DNA from: Streptomyces cyaneofuscatus | GTDB lineage: Bacteria; Actinomycetota; Actinomycetes; Streptomycetales; Streptomycetaceae | Direction of reading: 5' to 3' | DNA: 64,000 nt | Assembly (NCBI RefSeq): GCF_000718135.1 | Contig: NZ_JOEM01000003.1 | Span: forward strand, 124,001 to 188,000 | In this document: in pieces, positions 63,081-64,000 of the stretch | Layout: every line of letters begins with the position of its first letter | Position numbering within the stretch: position 1 is the first letter of the stretch | Program-made: the position numbers and the translations under genes | Notes under the pieces: generated by a model | Databases searched by the model: none | What the model saw: the letters and a program-made list of their open reading frames with translations, nothing else | Told to the model about the DNA's origin: nothing

Positions 63081-63659
63081 TCAGCCCTGGCCCGCGTCGT
63101 CTGCTGGGTGAGGAAGAAGAGGGAAGAGCCGACTGATGAGGGCCACCGGGCGGGCGCTTTCGGGCCGGGACAGGGGTCGTTGTTCGCGGCCTTGGTAGGG
63201 CGCGAGCGTCCGTCGGATCACGTCCGCGACCCGGCGCATCTCTTCAGGTGTCAGGTAGGCGACGGTGCTGAAGGCTTCGTCGTGGCGCCATTCGGACGGC
63301 GCCTCATCTCGTTGGTTCTGCCATCGTCGCCAGCTCTCGTCCTCCAACCCCCTGGCCAGGTCACCGAACTGATCTTCAACAGCTCCGTCGGCAGCGGCGT
63401 CCTGCTGCCTCAGACGCCAGGGCCGTGCGCGGCCCCCGCTGTGGGGCGCTTCTTCGATGTATCCGTGGCGTGCGAGCTGCCGCAGGTGAAAAGAGCAGAG
63501 ACCAGAGCTGTAGCCCAGCCGGGAGGCGGCTTCGGTCGCCGTGAGGGCACCGACTTCGGCGAACAGGCCCAGCAGGGCTGTCCGGACCGCGTGCTCTCGT
63601 AGTTCATTTCCGTTGCCGGCCGTCTGGCCGTCAGGGGGGTTGAGGTCATCTTCAGTCAC
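63081..63659 (-). CDS. Winged helix-turn-helix repressor (ArsR-like)
   Basis: A 192-residue regulator with the winged helix at about 15-85 (ELREHAVRTALLGLFAEVGALTATEAASRLGYSSGLCSFHLRQLARHGYIEEAPHSGGRARPW) and an uncharacterised C-terminal domain. GTG 63659 overlaps a palindromic operator, so its own repression and initiation are linked; the longer open frame to 63773 crosses that operator and the divergent promoter. The 163-base gap to the VanX gene (62918-63080) holds nothing recognisable. Confidence 0.75.
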   Translation of the reverse strand: MTEDDLNPPDGQTAGNGNELREHAVRTALLGLFAEVGALTATEAASRLGYSSGLCSFHLRQLARHGYIEEAPHSGGRARPWRLRQQDAAADGAVEDQFGDLARGLEDESWRRWQNQRDEAPSEWRHDEAFSTVAYLTPEEMRRVADVIRRTLAPYQGREQRPLSRPESARPVALISRLFPLLPHPADDAGQG

Positions 63660-63686
63660 TTTGCAAAGTCTGCTACTTTGCAAAGA
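63658..63686. promoter_or_regulatory. Tandem ACTTTGCAAAGT operators
   Basis: ACTTTGCAAAGT (63658-63669, perfect palindrome) and ACTTTGCAAAGA (63675-63686) are 17 bases apart and overlap the start codon of the leftward HTH gene. Typical dyad sites for an ArsR-like dimer. They stand about 86 bases from the peptide deformylase start. Confidence 0.75.
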
Positions 63687-63771
63687 CCCTGGCAAGCAGT
63701 AGTTCTTGCTGAAGGCATCGGCCGCGGTGACCTCCGCGGCATCTGTGGCGTGCGCGAAAGGGGAGACAGCC

Positions 63772-64000
63772 ATGTCTGTTCGTCATGAGCAGTCCCGTCC
63801 CGTTGACCGGCGAGTTCGCGTGCAGGGCCGCCCCGTCGACACCTATCCGGCTCTGCCGCCGGAGGCGGAACAGGGATCGGTTCGCAGGGTCACGGTGGTG
63901 GGTGAAGAGATCCTGAGCCGTTGGTGCCAGGAGGTGACCGAGTTCGGCTCCCCTGAGTTGTCCAGCCTGATCAACGACATGTTCCTGACGATGTATGTCG
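63772..64000 (+). CDS. def: Peptide deformylase (N-terminal part, cut by window end)
   Basis: The frame from ATG 63772 (GGGGAG upstream) runs 76 residues off the end. After a 35-residue extension rich in Arg and Pro it reads VTVVGEEILSRWCQEVTEFGSPELSSLINDMFLTMYV, the start of a peptide deformylase, the enzyme that removes the formyl group from nascent proteins. The GAGLAAPQ-, EGCLS- and HE-x-DH-type metal motifs lie outside the window, so activity cannot be checked. An N-terminal extension is typical of secondary actinomycete deformylases. Confidence 0.75.
   Translation, partial: MSVRHEQSRPVDRRVRVQGRPVDTYPALPPEAEQGSVRRVTVVGEEILSRWCQEVTEFGSPELSSLINDMFLTMYV

Overview
The window is chromosomal DNA of a Streptomyces species. 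The base composition is very GC-rich with strong third-position GC bias, and the gene set includes ssgA and ssgR, a Rex-type cydABCD locus, the Sco/ECuC/CopCD/DyP copper cluster and RsbW-like ATPases. The gene order matches, as I remember it, the oriC-proximal core of the S. coelicolor chromosome (HtrA to serS to cyd to thiC to ssgA). Four exact copies of the Streptomyces parS 14-mer GTTTCACGTGAAAC, one near-copy and two groups of DnaA boxes fit an origin-proximal position. By synteny oriC should lie beyond the right end.

Layout. 1-1860: the tail of a probable integrative (AICE-like) element. It has four small leftward genes, a divergent GntR regulator with a double palindromic operator, and integrase-arm-like repeats beside a tRNA-Ser(UGA), but no integrase is visible. 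2036-12586: ordinary core genes (HtrA protease, GDPD phosphodiesterase, RsbW-like ATPases, a SEC-C protein, a degenerate prim-pol-like protein, a GAF/PP2C protein behind a 14-codon leader ORF, a Pro-aminopeptidase). 12889-19250: copper trafficking set (membrane protein, YcnI, Sco, ECuC, CopCD, Tat-exported DyP peroxidase with repeats in its signal region). 19342-23057: pheA, a DnaA-box-rich spacer, serS and a HAD hydrolase. 23131-27760: a putative DNA-binding coiled-coil protein and a two-ATPase, two-permease ABC operon. 28020-31635: an uncharacterised overlapping operon (M24-like hydrolase, hydrolase/SDR fusion, MerR). 31784-36866: kptA, LLM oxidoreductase, DUF72, HAD, sensor kinase. 36934-43137: cydA-cydB-cydCD under a Rex site, with two parS sites at cydCD. 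43414-54308: hisC, LacI regulator, metallophosphatase, membrane proteins, thiC with TPP riboswitch, YibE/F protein, ssgA-ssgR, a small membrane protein. 54450-62917: small enzymes, an MFS/MarR pair, acetyltransferases, a serine hydrolase and a VanX-like dipeptidase, with two more parS sites. 63081-64000: a winged-HTH repressor with a double operator over its start codon, divergent from a truncated peptide deformylase.

How parts work together. The copper genes plausibly load cytochrome c oxidase and supply copper homeostasis, while cydABCD provides the alternative bd oxidase under redox (Rex) control. ssgR activates ssgA for sporulation septation. The parS and DnaA-box elements act on chromosome segregation and replication control and sit inside or between ordinary genes. 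Protein identities come from reading the translated sequences against remembered families. No alignment or database search was run.
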